Shown here in pieces: positions 9,915-18,514 of a stretch of DNA of 31,933 nt. The position numbers were made by a program, and so were the translations under genes. The stretch is taken from positions 1-31,933 of the forward strand of contig CAJGBW010000016.1 of the NCBI GenBank assembly GCA_904501835.1, written 5' to 3'. Under the pieces are notes generated by a model. It searched no databases. It had not been told where the DNA came from and worked only from the letters and a program-made list of their open reading frames with translations. The stretch is from an uncultured Bacteroidales bacterium. GTDB lineage: Bacteria; Bacteroidota; Bacteroidia; Bacteroidales; UBA932. How positions within the stretch are numbered: the stretch's first letter is position 1; each line of letters opens with the position of its first letter.

Positions 9915-12900
9915 ATGAAAAGAAATTTACTTTGCATATTGGCAAGCGTTTTCGCTTTCTCTTGTACGATGCAGGAGGGACCTGTAAACGACGAGCTCAC
10001 CAATAAACAAGGTGTTACCTTTGTGTCAGCTTCTTTCGACGAGAGCGTTAAGACGAGCTTGGGAAGTTTGGTGGGCGATAAGCGTTCTGTGTATTGGTCA
10101 AACGGAGATGTCTTGAATATCAATGGCGCTTCATCAGAAGCTTTGGCAGATGTGCAGGCACAGCAGGCCAGCGCAACCTTTAAGTTTAACGAGGAACTCT
10201 CTTATCCTTACAAGGCTATTTATCCTGCCTCTATCTATAAATCAGAAAACACTGTAACCTTGCCGGCCAAACAGGCTTGGGCCAACGGTACTTTTGCGAC
10301 CAATACGGCTCCCGCTGCTGCATATATGACGATGCCTGGCAATTTGGCTTTGAAAAACCTTTGCGGTGTCGTTAAATTCAAATTGCTTCAGCAGAGTGGC
10401 GGTGACACGGACAAGATTGCTTCCGTTGCATTCAAAAGTAATAACAACGAGAAGGTTTCCGGCGATTTCTCCATCGATTATAACAAACTCGCCATTGAAG
10501 AGGCAAATTCTACCCTTTTGGCAGAGCAGACCGTTACGGTGACTGTGAACCAGGGCCTTTCTACCAGTCAGGCTTTGGAGGTGTATGTGGTTGTTCCTGC
10601 CAGAGAGTATACAAAAGGATTTACGCTTACCATCATAGACCAGAATGGTCATACGATGGAGGTTGCCAAGGCCTCTTCCATCAATGTGGTTGCCGGACAG
10701 ATTTTGTCTATGTCAACCCCTGTGGAGTTTGAACCTACTTTCACCAGCATTATCATCGATACGCCCAGCAAACTCAATGCATTTGCCAAAGCGTTCAACA
10801 ATGGTGAGTATGATGTGGATGTAGATGTGAAAGTGATTTCTGATTTGGAGTATGATGCAACGACCAGTGCCGATTTTACAACCATCGGTAATGGTACGTA
10901 TGTGTATGCCGGTGTATTCGATGGTGGTGGATATTCCATCAAAGGTTTGACTACCAGCAACTCTCTCTTCTATTTGCCCAATGGTGCCACCATCAAGAAT
11001 GTCGTTTACGATCAGTCTTGTGTTATTACGCACCCTGCCTCTTTGGGCGGTAACTGGGGTATCTTGGGACGCGCTTTCCAGGGTAGCACCAAAGCAGAGA
11101 ATTGTGTGATTAACTGCGATGTGAAACTCTATTATTCCAACGTCGCTTCTGCTGAAACCGGTCTGGGTGTGATTACCGGACGTTTGGACCATGAGGCGAG
11201 CATTGAAAACTGCGTGGTGAATGGAGATATCAATTATGTCAACGACGGACAGAGCATGCCTAAAGCGCAGAATATCGGTGGTCTCGTAGGATGGCTTAAC
11301 GGTGTGGGAACCCGCGTTACCAATAGTACAATGAACGGTAACTTGAATTTCCCTGCCCAGAGTGGTCAGACGGCGACTTCTTCTACCAGCACCGACCTTT
11401 ATATCGGTGTCGGTGGTATTGCCGGTAAAGCAATCGGTTCCGAGAACGTCCTCATTAAGAATTGTCAGATGAACGGTGATATTGTTTGGGGTGACTACCT
11501 CTTGAGTATCAGCTTGGGTGGTATCTGCGGCTGGGCGACTTGTAACATTGATAGCTGTACTGTAAATCGCAATATGACTGTGAATGTGCCTTGTGTCAGC
11601 ACAACGGGCGTTAGTTATGTGCGTGCGTTCTATGGTGGTATTGCCGGTCGTCTTCAGGGCGTAGTGACCAACTGTAAGAACATTTCCAACAATGACTTTG
11701 TGGTAAATGACAGCCACAACTCTGTATGTGTGGGTGGTATTGCCGGAAAAATGTTCTCTCCGGGTAACATCATCAATTGCAGCAATAGCTCCAATATCAA
11801 ACAGACCACAACAACGGCTTCTGGTGATATGCAAATTGGTGGTATTGCCGGAAACCTTGAGTCGGGTGCGACCATTACCAGTGCAACCAATAGCGGTATG
11901 ATCGAGGTAAAATGCCCTAAACCTGTGAACTCATCCAACATGGACGTGGGTGGTATTGTCGGAAAAACCCGATCTGCCCTCAATGGTGGTACGATTACAG
12001 ATAAGGTTTCTGCCATTCATAACAAAGGCCAGATTCGTGCTGTCCTGGTTAAAGAGTGTGTCAACTTCGGATTCTTGAATATGGCGGGTGTTGTTGGCCG
12101 TACGGAGGCCAATTTGACCAACCTGACCAATGCCGGATTGGTACACGTGGATTGTAATGCCGAAAATGGTACTTTGAACATTTTTGGAGTGCATGAGGGA
12201 GGTATCGTAGGTCGTGTGACGGCTGCTATTACGGTGAGCGGTTGTGTGAACAATGCCGAGACCCGTTACTATGGTGGTGCTGCGGGCAATGCGAATCGTA
12301 CCTGTATCATGGGTGGTATTGTAGGTTCTACAGTAGCCGGCATTACCTATAGCACTTGGACGGTGACCGGAACGAAGGCCATCATCGACAATTGCCACAA
12401 CTATGGCAAGATGACTTCTACCAACTTCAACACCAACTATCCACAGGCGAATTTGCAGAAAGGTAACTTCATCGGTGGTATTGTCGGTGCTTTGAAAGGC
12501 GTGGATACCAACAACCGTGCAACAGTCAGCAATTGTACCCGTACGCTTGCCAATGGTCAGCGTATCGGAGACGCCAACTATGATAGCGGTTATCGTGGCT
12601 ATATCTCTGGTATTGCCGGTGGTTCTTGGTCTGCCAATATCACCAAATGTACCAACTCTGCCTATATGAAGAACAACGCTTCCAACGCTGAACGTGTGTC
12701 CGGAATTGTGGGTATTGCGGCAGAGACAACCATTGATGGCTGTGTGTTGGATGCGGATATTGAAAATGGTGCTTGTTTGGCTGGTATTTGCTCCGGTGCA
12801 AATAGTGCTACCCTTATTATTAAAAACTGTAAGGTGAATTCAACCCTTAAGACCGTTAAGAGTACGACTTGTGCAGCCATTGCCCATAACATTGCTACCG

Positions 12901-13043
12901 GTCTTCAGATTTTGAATTGCCAGATTAAGGGTGGTTACCAGACAGGCAGCGGTAGCGCTACTTGGACAGGTGCAGCCAGCGATTTCTATATTGCAAAGGA
13001 TGGAGCAACGATTACCTTTACAGGAAACTCATTGTGGCAATAA
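9915..13043 (+). CDS. Large fimbrillin-like lipoprotein with GLUG-type repeat array
   Basis: This is a 1042-residue lipoprotein. The signal ends F-S-C (Cys17), and an in-frame ATG 33 nt upstream would spoil the signal, so 9915 is preferred. Residues about 20-275 are fimbrillin-like (SVKTSLGSL, VYWSNGDVLNING, YPYKAIYPASIYKS). From about 290 to the end runs a beta-helix-like array with about 14 copies of a GLUG-like core, [GA]G[IVL][VAC]G, such as IGGLVG, VGGIAG, LGGICG, YGGIAG, MAGVVG and EGGIVG. Each is followed by 'xNC' or 'x-x-C-x-N' elements (ENCVINCDVK, KNCQMNGDI, DSCTVNRNM). GLUG arrays occur in adhesins and surface proteins of gut bacteria. The many Cys-Asn ladder positions fit a right-handed parallel beta-helix. 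A surface adhesin or glycan-binding role is inferred. Confidence 0.87.
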   Translation: MKRNLLCILASVFAFSCTMQEGPVNDELTNKQGVTFVSASFDESVKTSLGSLVGDKRSVYWSNGDVLNINGASSEALADVQAQQASATFKFNEELSYPYKAIYPASIYKSENTVTLPAKQAWANGTFATNTAPAAAYMTMPGNLALKNLCGVVKFKLLQQSGGDTDKIASVAFKSNNNEKVSGDFSIDYNKLAIEEANSTLLAEQTVTVTVNQGLSTSQALEVYVVVPAREYTKGFTLTIIDQNGHTMEVAKASSINVVAGQILSMSTPVEFEPTFTSIIIDTPSKLNAFAKAFNNGEYDVDVDVKVISDLEYDATTSADFTTIGNGTYVYAGVFDGGGYSIKGLTTSNSLFYLPNGATIKNVVYDQSCVITHPASLGGNWGILGRAFQGSTKAENCVINCDVKLYYSNVASAETGLGVITGRLDHEASIENCVVNGDINYVNDGQSMPKAQNIGGLVGWLNGVGTRVTNSTMNGNLNFPAQSGQTATSSTSTDLYIGVGGIAGKAIGSENVLIKNCQMNGDIVWGDYLLSISLGGICGWATCNIDSCTVNRNMTVNVPCVSTTGVSYVRAFYGGIAGRLQGVVTNCKNISNNDFVVNDSHNSVCVGGIAGKMFSPGNIINCSNSSNIKQTTTTASGDMQIGGIAGNLESGATITSATNSGMIEVKCPKPVNSSNMDVGGIVGKTRSALNGGTITDKVSAIHNKGQIRAVLVKECVNFGFLNMAGVVGRTEANLTNLTNAGLVHVDCNAENGTLNIFGVHEGGIVGRVTAAITVSGCVNNAETRYYGGAAGNANRTCIMGGIVGSTVAGITYSTWTVTGTKAIIDNCHNYGKMTSTNFNTNYPQANLQKGNFIGGIVGALKGVDTNNRATVSNCTRTLANGQRIGDANYDSGYRGYISGIAGGSWSANITKCTNSAYMKNNASNAERVSGIVGIAAETTIDGCVLDADIENGACLAGICSGANSATLIIKNCKVNSTLKTVKSTTCAAIAHNIATGLQILNCQIKGGYQTGSGSATWTGAASDFYIAKDGATITFTGNSLWQ

Positions 13044-13050
13044 AATTTTC

Positions 13051-15234
13051 ATGAAACTTTATACCAAATATTTTACATTTGTCTTGTTTTCCGCTTTGGC
13101 ACTTTCTTGTGCCAAGGTGGAAAATGAGCCTTCTGACCCCGTGACGGGACAACCGGAAGGCGAATTGACTATTCCGGAAAACGAATTGATTCCGGGAGCT
13201 TTCCGCGCTTATACGTCGGGAGATGCAGAGGGGGGAGTAAAAGATGACGTTAAAGCCTATCCGCAATGGCCCAGCAGTGATATGTTTGTCGTTAAATGGG
13301 AGGAAAGCGATAATTTAAAAGTATTCTACGACCGAACAGGCAACAATTATGGTATCTATTCGCTGGCTTCAGGGGCAGGTACTTCGTTGGGACAATTTAC
13401 CCTGTCCGAACAAAATGCGGAGGAGACCGGTACGTATTATGCTGTCAGTCCCGCAGAAGCGGCGCTTGGCATACAGTCGGATGGCTCGCTTTTGTTCAAC
13501 ATACCTGATGTGCAGAATGTCAAGGCAACGGGTGCGACCAATTGCGACCATCGCGCCCAGGTGATGGTGGCCCAGTGTGGTGCCGACAAAGTGTTGAAAT
13601 TCAAGCAGGTTTGTACTTTCATTCGCTTGAAACTGCCCAATCTTATTCCGGGCTTCTATTGTTATAAAGTCGAGGTAGAGTCTGCATCGAGCAATATCGT
13701 AGGCGATATCAAGATGAATTATTATTCTCCCAAGCCCACCCTTGTTAGTGGTCAGAAGAAACTGACCGTCAATGTGGATGAGGATGCGAACTTCGGCGGC
13801 GAAGAAAACTATATTTATTTTTACCTGGCTTCCGGTACTTACTCGGACTTGGTTTATACTATGTATATGCGTAACACGGACGGTGCTGAATATACTGTGG
13901 TAAAATCCGGCGTCGGCAAGCCGGCTGTAACGCTTAAACGTGCCACCTACCAAGCGTTTGAAATGGATTGTGCGACCAATCTTTCCGCTTCATCAGCTGC
14001 CAACTGTTATCTGATTAAAACTCCGGGCGTCTATTATTTTGATGTGACGACGATGGGTAATGGTGTGGTGACAGCGGGTGCGACTGCCGCTGGGCTTGAT
14101 GGCAAACTTAGTGGCATCAGTACTGTGGAGCAGTACTATTCGGATGGTCCCAATTCTGCGTATGCGGGCATCAATGGTGTTACGGCAGAAAATGAGAACA
14201 CCACGGATGGAGCGACCTTTATTGATCGTCTGGGGCTGAGCAACGGCGGTTATTTCCTGAGTAAGGATAAAACAAAGGTTTATTTTAAGACAACCGCAAG
14301 CCTTACCTATGGTACTTCTTTGGTCAGTGTCAAGGATGAAAATGGTACGACTTTGTGGTCCTGGCATATCTGGAGTAATCCGACCGTGAAGGATGTTACT
14401 TGTTTTGGTGCGACTTTCATGAGTGCTTGTTTGGGAGCCCATCACGACGGTGAGGAATACAACAGTGAGGGCTTCAATGGCTATTATTACCAATGGGGAC
14501 GCAAAGATCCTTTTCAACAGGCTATCAATGTGAATCACCCGACGACTACAATCCTGAATACGCCCTTCGCTTCGTATGCTTCCCGGCAGAACGGTACCTT
14601 GGCTCAGTCCATTGCCAATCCGCATGCCTTTTATGGTGGGTATAGGAATGACGATGGTATACTCACAACGGATTGGGCGGGACCGGGTGAAAATAATATG
14701 GCAAATTATACGCCGTATTATGATTGGTGGTGCAAGGGGGTGACAGCCTCTGTGGCCCCCACAACGGAAAATGGCCCCATTACCGCTATTAATTTTACAG
14801 ACGCCATGAAAACTATGTTTGACCCTTGTCCACCGGGTTATCATGTGCCGGCATTGAATGTGATTTTTCAATTCCGTGGAAAGGCAACATCTACCTTGGA
14901 TTCAGCACGTCAAACAGGTTGTCTAACGGTTTCAGATGGAACGAACACGCTCTATTTTCCCGGCTCCAGTGCCCGTTCGGCCGGTATTGCTCCCGCTCGC
15001 TATTTGGGGGTGCATTTGTCAGGAGTTAACGATAAAACCGATGATGATACGGCGTGGAGACCTTCTCACTATTGCTGGTCTTGTACGCCGGGTACGGCAG
15101 AAGCAGGAAATTGGGAAAAATCCAAAGCACCGCGTACCTGGGTGACTGCTGATGTGAATGATAAGTCAAATTCTGGTTATAATCCGGCCATTGAGCGTAC
15201 AAGCGGCGCATTGGTTCGTTGTCAGAAAAATTAA
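13051..15234 (+). CDS. Fimbrillin-like lipoprotein with C-terminal FISUMP domain (second copy)
   Basis: This is a 727-residue lipoprotein with a signal ending A-L-S-C (Cys20). A fimbrillin-like part spans about 35-330 (AYPQWPSSDMFVVKWEESDNL and ETGTYYAVSPAEAAL). A linker follows with WSWHIWS (about 436) and FNGYYYQWGRKDPFQQA (about 475), nearly the same as in the gene at 7869. The FISUMP domain has MFDPCPPGYHVPAL (about 589), LYFPGSSARSAGIAP and a terminal LVRCQKN. It starts 7 nt after the GLUG protein stop and belongs to the same operon. The paralogy with 7869 and 15431 is seen directly in these motifs; a surface role is inferred from the lipoprotein signal. Confidence 0.87.
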   Translation: MKLYTKYFTFVLFSALALSCAKVENEPSDPVTGQPEGELTIPENELIPGAFRAYTSGDAEGGVKDDVKAYPQWPSSDMFVVKWEESDNLKVFYDRTGNNYGIYSLASGAGTSLGQFTLSEQNAEETGTYYAVSPAEAALGIQSDGSLLFNIPDVQNVKATGATNCDHRAQVMVAQCGADKVLKFKQVCTFIRLKLPNLIPGFYCYKVEVESASSNIVGDIKMNYYSPKPTLVSGQKKLTVNVDEDANFGGEENYIYFYLASGTYSDLVYTMYMRNTDGAEYTVVKSGVGKPAVTLKRATYQAFEMDCATNLSASSAANCYLIKTPGVYYFDVTTMGNGVVTAGATAAGLDGKLSGISTVEQYYSDGPNSAYAGINGVTAENENTTDGATFIDRLGLSNGGYFLSKDKTKVYFKTTASLTYGTSLVSVKDENGTTLWSWHIWSNPTVKDVTCFGATFMSACLGAHHDGEEYNSEGFNGYYYQWGRKDPFQQAINVNHPTTTILNTPFASYASRQNGTLAQSIANPHAFYGGYRNDDGILTTDWAGPGENNMANYTPYYDWWCKGVTASVAPTTENGPITAINFTDAMKTMFDPCPPGYHVPALNVIFQFRGKATSTLDSARQTGCLTVSDGTNTLYFPGSSARSAGIAPARYLGVHLSGVNDKTDDDTAWRPSHYCWSCTPGTAEAGNWEKSKAPRTWVTADVNDKSNSGYNPAIERTSGALVRCQKN

Positions 15235-15240
15235 GGAGGG
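15233..15240 (+). promoter_or_regulatory. Shine-Dalgarno before small peptide 2
   Basis: AAGGAGGG overlaps the TAA of the preceding lipoprotein and lies 3 nt before the ATG at 15244. It is a near-perfect Shine-Dalgarno in a phylum that seldom uses one, and it supports the small downstream frame being truly translated. Confidence 0.55.
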
Positions 15241-15243
15241 TGG

Positions 15244-15429
15244 ATGATGATTCAAAAAAACAGATTTTTTCCTGCCTATGAGACTCCTCGGGTCGTGGCA
15301 TTCCAACTCCTGTCAGAAGATTGCATCGCTTCCAGTACCAACACCAATGAAGGACTGGGAGAGGAAGAAGATTTCATGGATGGAAACACCGAAAGCTTTA
15401 CCAGAGGGAATAGTATCATTAAATGGTAA
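15244..15429 (+). CDS. Small peptide, 61 aa (family member 2)
   Basis: This short gene of unknown function sits between two FISUMP lipoprotein genes, 9 nt after one and 1 nt before the next. It is preceded by a strong Shine-Dalgarno. There is no signal peptide. Its pattern Y12-E-T-P15-x-V17-x7-E25-D-C27 keeps the same Tyr-to-Pro-to-Glu spacing as the peptides at 9737 and 26858, but the first Cys is Val and the second Cys is two residues earlier. The C-terminal half is acidic and Gly/Asn-rich (NEGLGEEEDFMDGN) and ends in Trp. Given the tight fit between neighbours and the shared motif, it is probably a real gene; its function is not known. Confidence 0.72.
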   Translation: MMIQKNRFFPAYETPRVVAFQLLSEDCIASSTNTNEGLGEEEDFMDGNTESFTRGNSIIKW

Positions 15430-15430
15430 G

Positions 15431-17425
15431 ATGATGAATAGAATGAAAAACACAATATATGCCTTGTTGATGTTGGCAATTGTATTCTCTTGTACCAAAG
15501 AGGGCGTTGCTGATGAGGGAGGTGTTTCCGGGGGTAATTCTTCGGATGTGCCTGCAGAGCCGCTTGTCAAATACGAGAGCCAATTCTCGGCTTTGGTCGA
15601 TTCGAGTGAGGTCTCGACCAAGACTTTTTTTGATGCGGCTGATGGCAATATGCTCAAATGGACGAGCAATGATGAAATTTTGGTGTCGAACGGCACAAAA
15701 AGCATGTCCTACTTTATTACTGAAGGCGGCGGTACCAATGCCAAATTGTATTTTACTACAGGTGAAGATTTGACCGGTGATGCCTTCTATGCGGTTTATC
15801 CTGCGGCCGGTGCTGCGTATAACAACGGTACCTATCAAGTGACCATTCCGGCTACGCAAGCATACACCGAGGGGAATTTTGCCTTGAATAGTTTTCCTAT
15901 GGTCGGCGCCTGTGGTCCGGTGAAGGCCTTGCAATTCAAAAATGCAGGTGCCGTGGTGGCCATTCGTCCTATCTCGGCTTTGGGCTCTGATTCCAAAATC
16001 ACTTCCATTGAGATTACAGCCAACGAACCCCTGGTGGGTGCCTGTTCCGTGCAGTGGAACGGGGGGACGCCGAGCGTGACTTGTACGGGTGGCAAGGAGT
16101 TGACCATCAATTGTGGCGAAGGCATTGCATGGGGGACAACGGTCTATGCCTGTGTGGCACCCGGTACGTACACGGATTTCAAGGTGACGGTTTATTATAC
16201 CAATAGTACGGGCTCTGCACATTATACGATGCGTGGCAATTATGTCTTGAACCGTTCCAAGTTGAAAAAGTTGACGATTGATTTTACCGATGTGGTGGAA
16301 TGTCAGGATTTGTCTGTCAATGGTACGGCGAATTGTTATCTGATTACCAATAATACGGGCGCAAAATACCGCTTCCCCATTACAGTTAAGGGAAATGGCC
16401 AGAAGATTCCCTCTCGTGCGTCGATGTCAACCCGTGTACCCTTGGAGGACATTGAAGCCCTCTATGTGTACTTCCAAAATGGTATTGGTAAGTGTGCGAC
16501 AACGATGTTTGAGGTGGAACCCTATCTGTCCGGAGATTATATTTGTTTTCAAACCAAGACCATTGCAAACTTTACAGAAGAGGGCAATACAGATTCTTCT
16601 GCTGATATGGGCAATGCTTTGATTGCCGTGTCTTCTACCTCCAATTGGGAGCTGGGCTTGAGCAATATCGAGGCCTTGTGGTCATGGCATATTTGGTATT
16701 GTCCGGCCGTAAATGATCATCACGTCCCTGCCTTGGCCACTGCCGGGAAAAATTCTACCGTCTTAAACATTGACCTGGGCGGATCTACAACCGCATACTA
16801 TGGATCAAATCCCCCCATCTTTTATTATCAGTTTGGCCGTAAAGACCCCTTGGCTCCGCCTTCTGCCTCTGAAATGGCGCTTCCTTTTGTAAGCAATGCT
16901 TCCACTTCGACTTTAGAGAATGCCGTTTCTCACCCGCAGATGTATTTTGGCCCGAGTACGAGTGATTGGTGTAGCGAGACCCTGGCTTATGACTGGTGGA
17001 ATGCTAATCAGACCGCAGCTAACCAAAGCGGAATCGCCATCAAGAAAACCATGTTTGATCCATGTCCGCCGGGATACCACGTGATGTCCCACGAGGTTTT
17101 GGCTAATTTTGTATCCTTGGCGCAAAATGATAATACCACCGATATACGCGCCTCTGGTACTTCTGTCGGCTTTGGTAATGGATGGAATGTGAATTTTCCT
17201 GCCTATGGTGACCGTAGGCCATCGTTGAATCAACATGGAGCGAGAGTACATCGTTATACGACTTTGGCTAGAATCTCTGAGAAGGGTGTTGGGTGTGGAG
17301 AGACGGCTTATTTTGGTGCGGCCAAATCGACGTCAAGCGGTCAGTTTGCCGTTGATGCCAACATTACGACAACGACTTTTACGCGTGCCATTGCTACGCC
17401 GATTCGCTGTCAAAAACAGCAATAG
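15431..17425 (+). CDS. Fimbrillin-like lipoprotein with C-terminal FISUMP domain (third copy)
   Basis: This is a 664-residue lipoprotein with a signal ending V-F-S-C (Cys21). The fimbrillin-like region includes STKTFFDAADGNMLKWTSND and GDAFYAVYPAAGAAY, closely matching the protein at 7869. The linker has LWSWHIWY (about 416) and IFYYQFGRKDPLAPP (about 463). The FISUMP domain has KTMFDPCPPGYHVMS (about 540) and ends PIRCQKQQ. The start at 15431 (Met-Met-Asn-Arg-Met) lies immediately after the small peptide gene and gives a proper signal; a longer frame would run through that peptide gene. It is the last gene of the long SusCD operon, because a promoter-like element follows before the next gene. 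Confidence 0.87.
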   Translation: MMNRMKNTIYALLMLAIVFSCTKEGVADEGGVSGGNSSDVPAEPLVKYESQFSALVDSSEVSTKTFFDAADGNMLKWTSNDEILVSNGTKSMSYFITEGGGTNAKLYFTTGEDLTGDAFYAVYPAAGAAYNNGTYQVTIPATQAYTEGNFALNSFPMVGACGPVKALQFKNAGAVVAIRPISALGSDSKITSIEITANEPLVGACSVQWNGGTPSVTCTGGKELTINCGEGIAWGTTVYACVAPGTYTDFKVTVYYTNSTGSAHYTMRGNYVLNRSKLKKLTIDFTDVVECQDLSVNGTANCYLITNNTGAKYRFPITVKGNGQKIPSRASMSTRVPLEDIEALYVYFQNGIGKCATTMFEVEPYLSGDYICFQTKTIANFTEEGNTDSSADMGNALIAVSSTSNWELGLSNIEALWSWHIWYCPAVNDHHVPALATAGKNSTVLNIDLGGSTTAYYGSNPPIFYYQFGRKDPLAPPSASEMALPFVSNASTSTLENAVSHPQMYFGPSTSDWCSETLAYDWWNANQTAANQSGIAIKKTMFDPCPPGYHVMSHEVLANFVSLAQNDNTTDIRASGTSVGFGNGWNVNFPAYGDRRPSLNQHGARVHRYTTLARISEKGVGCGETAYFGAAKSTSSGQFAVDANITTTTFTRAIATPIRCQKQQ

Positions 17426-17427
17426 TG

Positions 17428-17458
17428 TTTACAAATAAAGAATTTTGATTATTTTTGC
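17428..17458 (+). promoter_or_regulatory. Bacteroidetes-type promoter before the coiled-coil gene
   Basis: TATTTTTGC at 17450-17458 matches the -7 form TAnnTTTG. A weak -33 (TTTA, 17428-17431) lies 18 nt upstream. The start codon at 17480 follows 22 nt later. No strong terminator hairpin is seen in the 54-nt gap, so read-through from upstream remains possible. Confidence 0.5.
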
Positions 17459-17479
17459 GAAATTTTAAACGATAAAACA

Positions 17480-18514
17480 ATGATTGAAAGAAGACCTCGT
17501 AGATTTTCCCAGCCTGCTGTCACAGAGCCTGTGGTGGAGGAAGTGGAAGAGACGGTTGCCGCCCCCAAACGCGGCCGTAAGAAAGTAAAAGAAGACGCTC
17601 CCGTTGAGCCTGAGGTGGAAATTGTGGATAATGGTGGAAACAATGGTGACAATGGCGGCTTGAAAAAGACCATGACCGCACTTATTGTTGTGGTGGTGGC
17701 CTTGGTTGGCGTCTTGGCCTATATCTGGATTAGCAAACAGCAGCTTGTCAATGAGTTGGATGCAGAGAAAAATGAATTGACCGCACAGATGATTGAGTTG
17801 CAAGGAGATTATCAGGAACTATCCTCTAATTATGCTTCTATCAATGCGCAGCTCGATTCTTCCCGTGAGGAGGTAAATCAGTTGATTGCTCGTATTCAGA
17901 AGACACAGGCGACCAATCGTGCTGCCATTCGTAAATATGAGAAAGAATTGGGTACCCTTCGCAACATCATGAAGGACTACATCAAGCAGATTGATTCTTT
18001 GAATACCGCTAACAAGCAGCTCAAAGCGGATGTGGCTTCTGCGCGCAAGGATTTGTCCGAAAGCCGTAAGAAGAACGACGAATTGACGCAGACAGTGGGT
18101 GATTTGTCACAGAAAGTAGCCGCCGGTAGCATTATCAAGGCTCGTGGCATTGCTTTGCAGGGTCTTGGTAAAGATGGCAAGGTCGCTAAATATGCCCGCA
18201 ATGTTTACTCTTTCTTGACTTCTTTGAGCTTGATTGAAAATGATTTGGCAGCCAAAGGTCCTATGATGGTCTATGTTGTCGTGAAAGATGTGGACGGCAA
18301 CTTGCTCGTAAATGCTGACCAGGCTGTTTCTTTCACTTTTGAAGGTGCTGAAATCGCGGCTTCCGCTGCTCGTGAGGTAGATTACGAGGGCGCTGAAATC
18401 GATTTGGGTATCTATTTGAACAATATCGGCAAGAAATTGGTGAAAGGCGTTTACTCTGTGGAGGTTTATAGCGAGCAGAGCAAGTTGGGCGCCGCAGAAC
18501 TGATGCTTCGATAG
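17480..18514 (+). CDS. Membrane-anchored coiled-coil protein of unknown function
   Basis: This is a 344-residue protein with a cytoplasmic, charged, low-complexity N-terminus (RRPRRFSQPAVTEPVVEE, then KRGRKKVKEDAP), one membrane helix at about 63-84 (ALIVVVVALVGVLAYIWI) and a long coiled coil at about 86-215 rich in Gln, Asn, Lys and Glu. A C-terminal beta-rich domain follows at about 215-344 (PMMVYVVVKDVDGNLL, AVSFTFEGAEI, VYSVEVYSEQSKLG). The likely topology is N-in with the coil and C-terminal domain in the periplasm. Proteins of this layout are conserved in Bacteroidales, but I do not know a role; cell-envelope scaffolding is a guess. Its stop codon shares one base with the hemW start. 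Confidence 0.85.
   Translation: MIERRPRRFSQPAVTEPVVEEVEETVAAPKRGRKKVKEDAPVEPEVEIVDNGGNNGDNGGLKKTMTALIVVVVALVGVLAYIWISKQQLVNELDAEKNELTAQMIELQGDYQELSSNYASINAQLDSSREEVNQLIARIQKTQATNRAAIRKYEKELGTLRNIMKDYIKQIDSLNTANKQLKADVASARKDLSESRKKNDELTQTVGDLSQKVAAGSIIKARGIALQGLGKDGKVAKYARNVYSFLTSLSLIENDLAAKGPMMVYVVVKDVDGNLLVNADQAVSFTFEGAEIAASAAREVDYEGAEIDLGIYLNNIGKKLVKGVYSVEVYSEQSKLGAAELMLR

Noticed and set aside
12931..13050. N-terminal extension of the second FISUMP lipoprotein into the GLUG gene
   Set aside because: The added 40 residues would bury the lipoprotein signal that begins at 13051.
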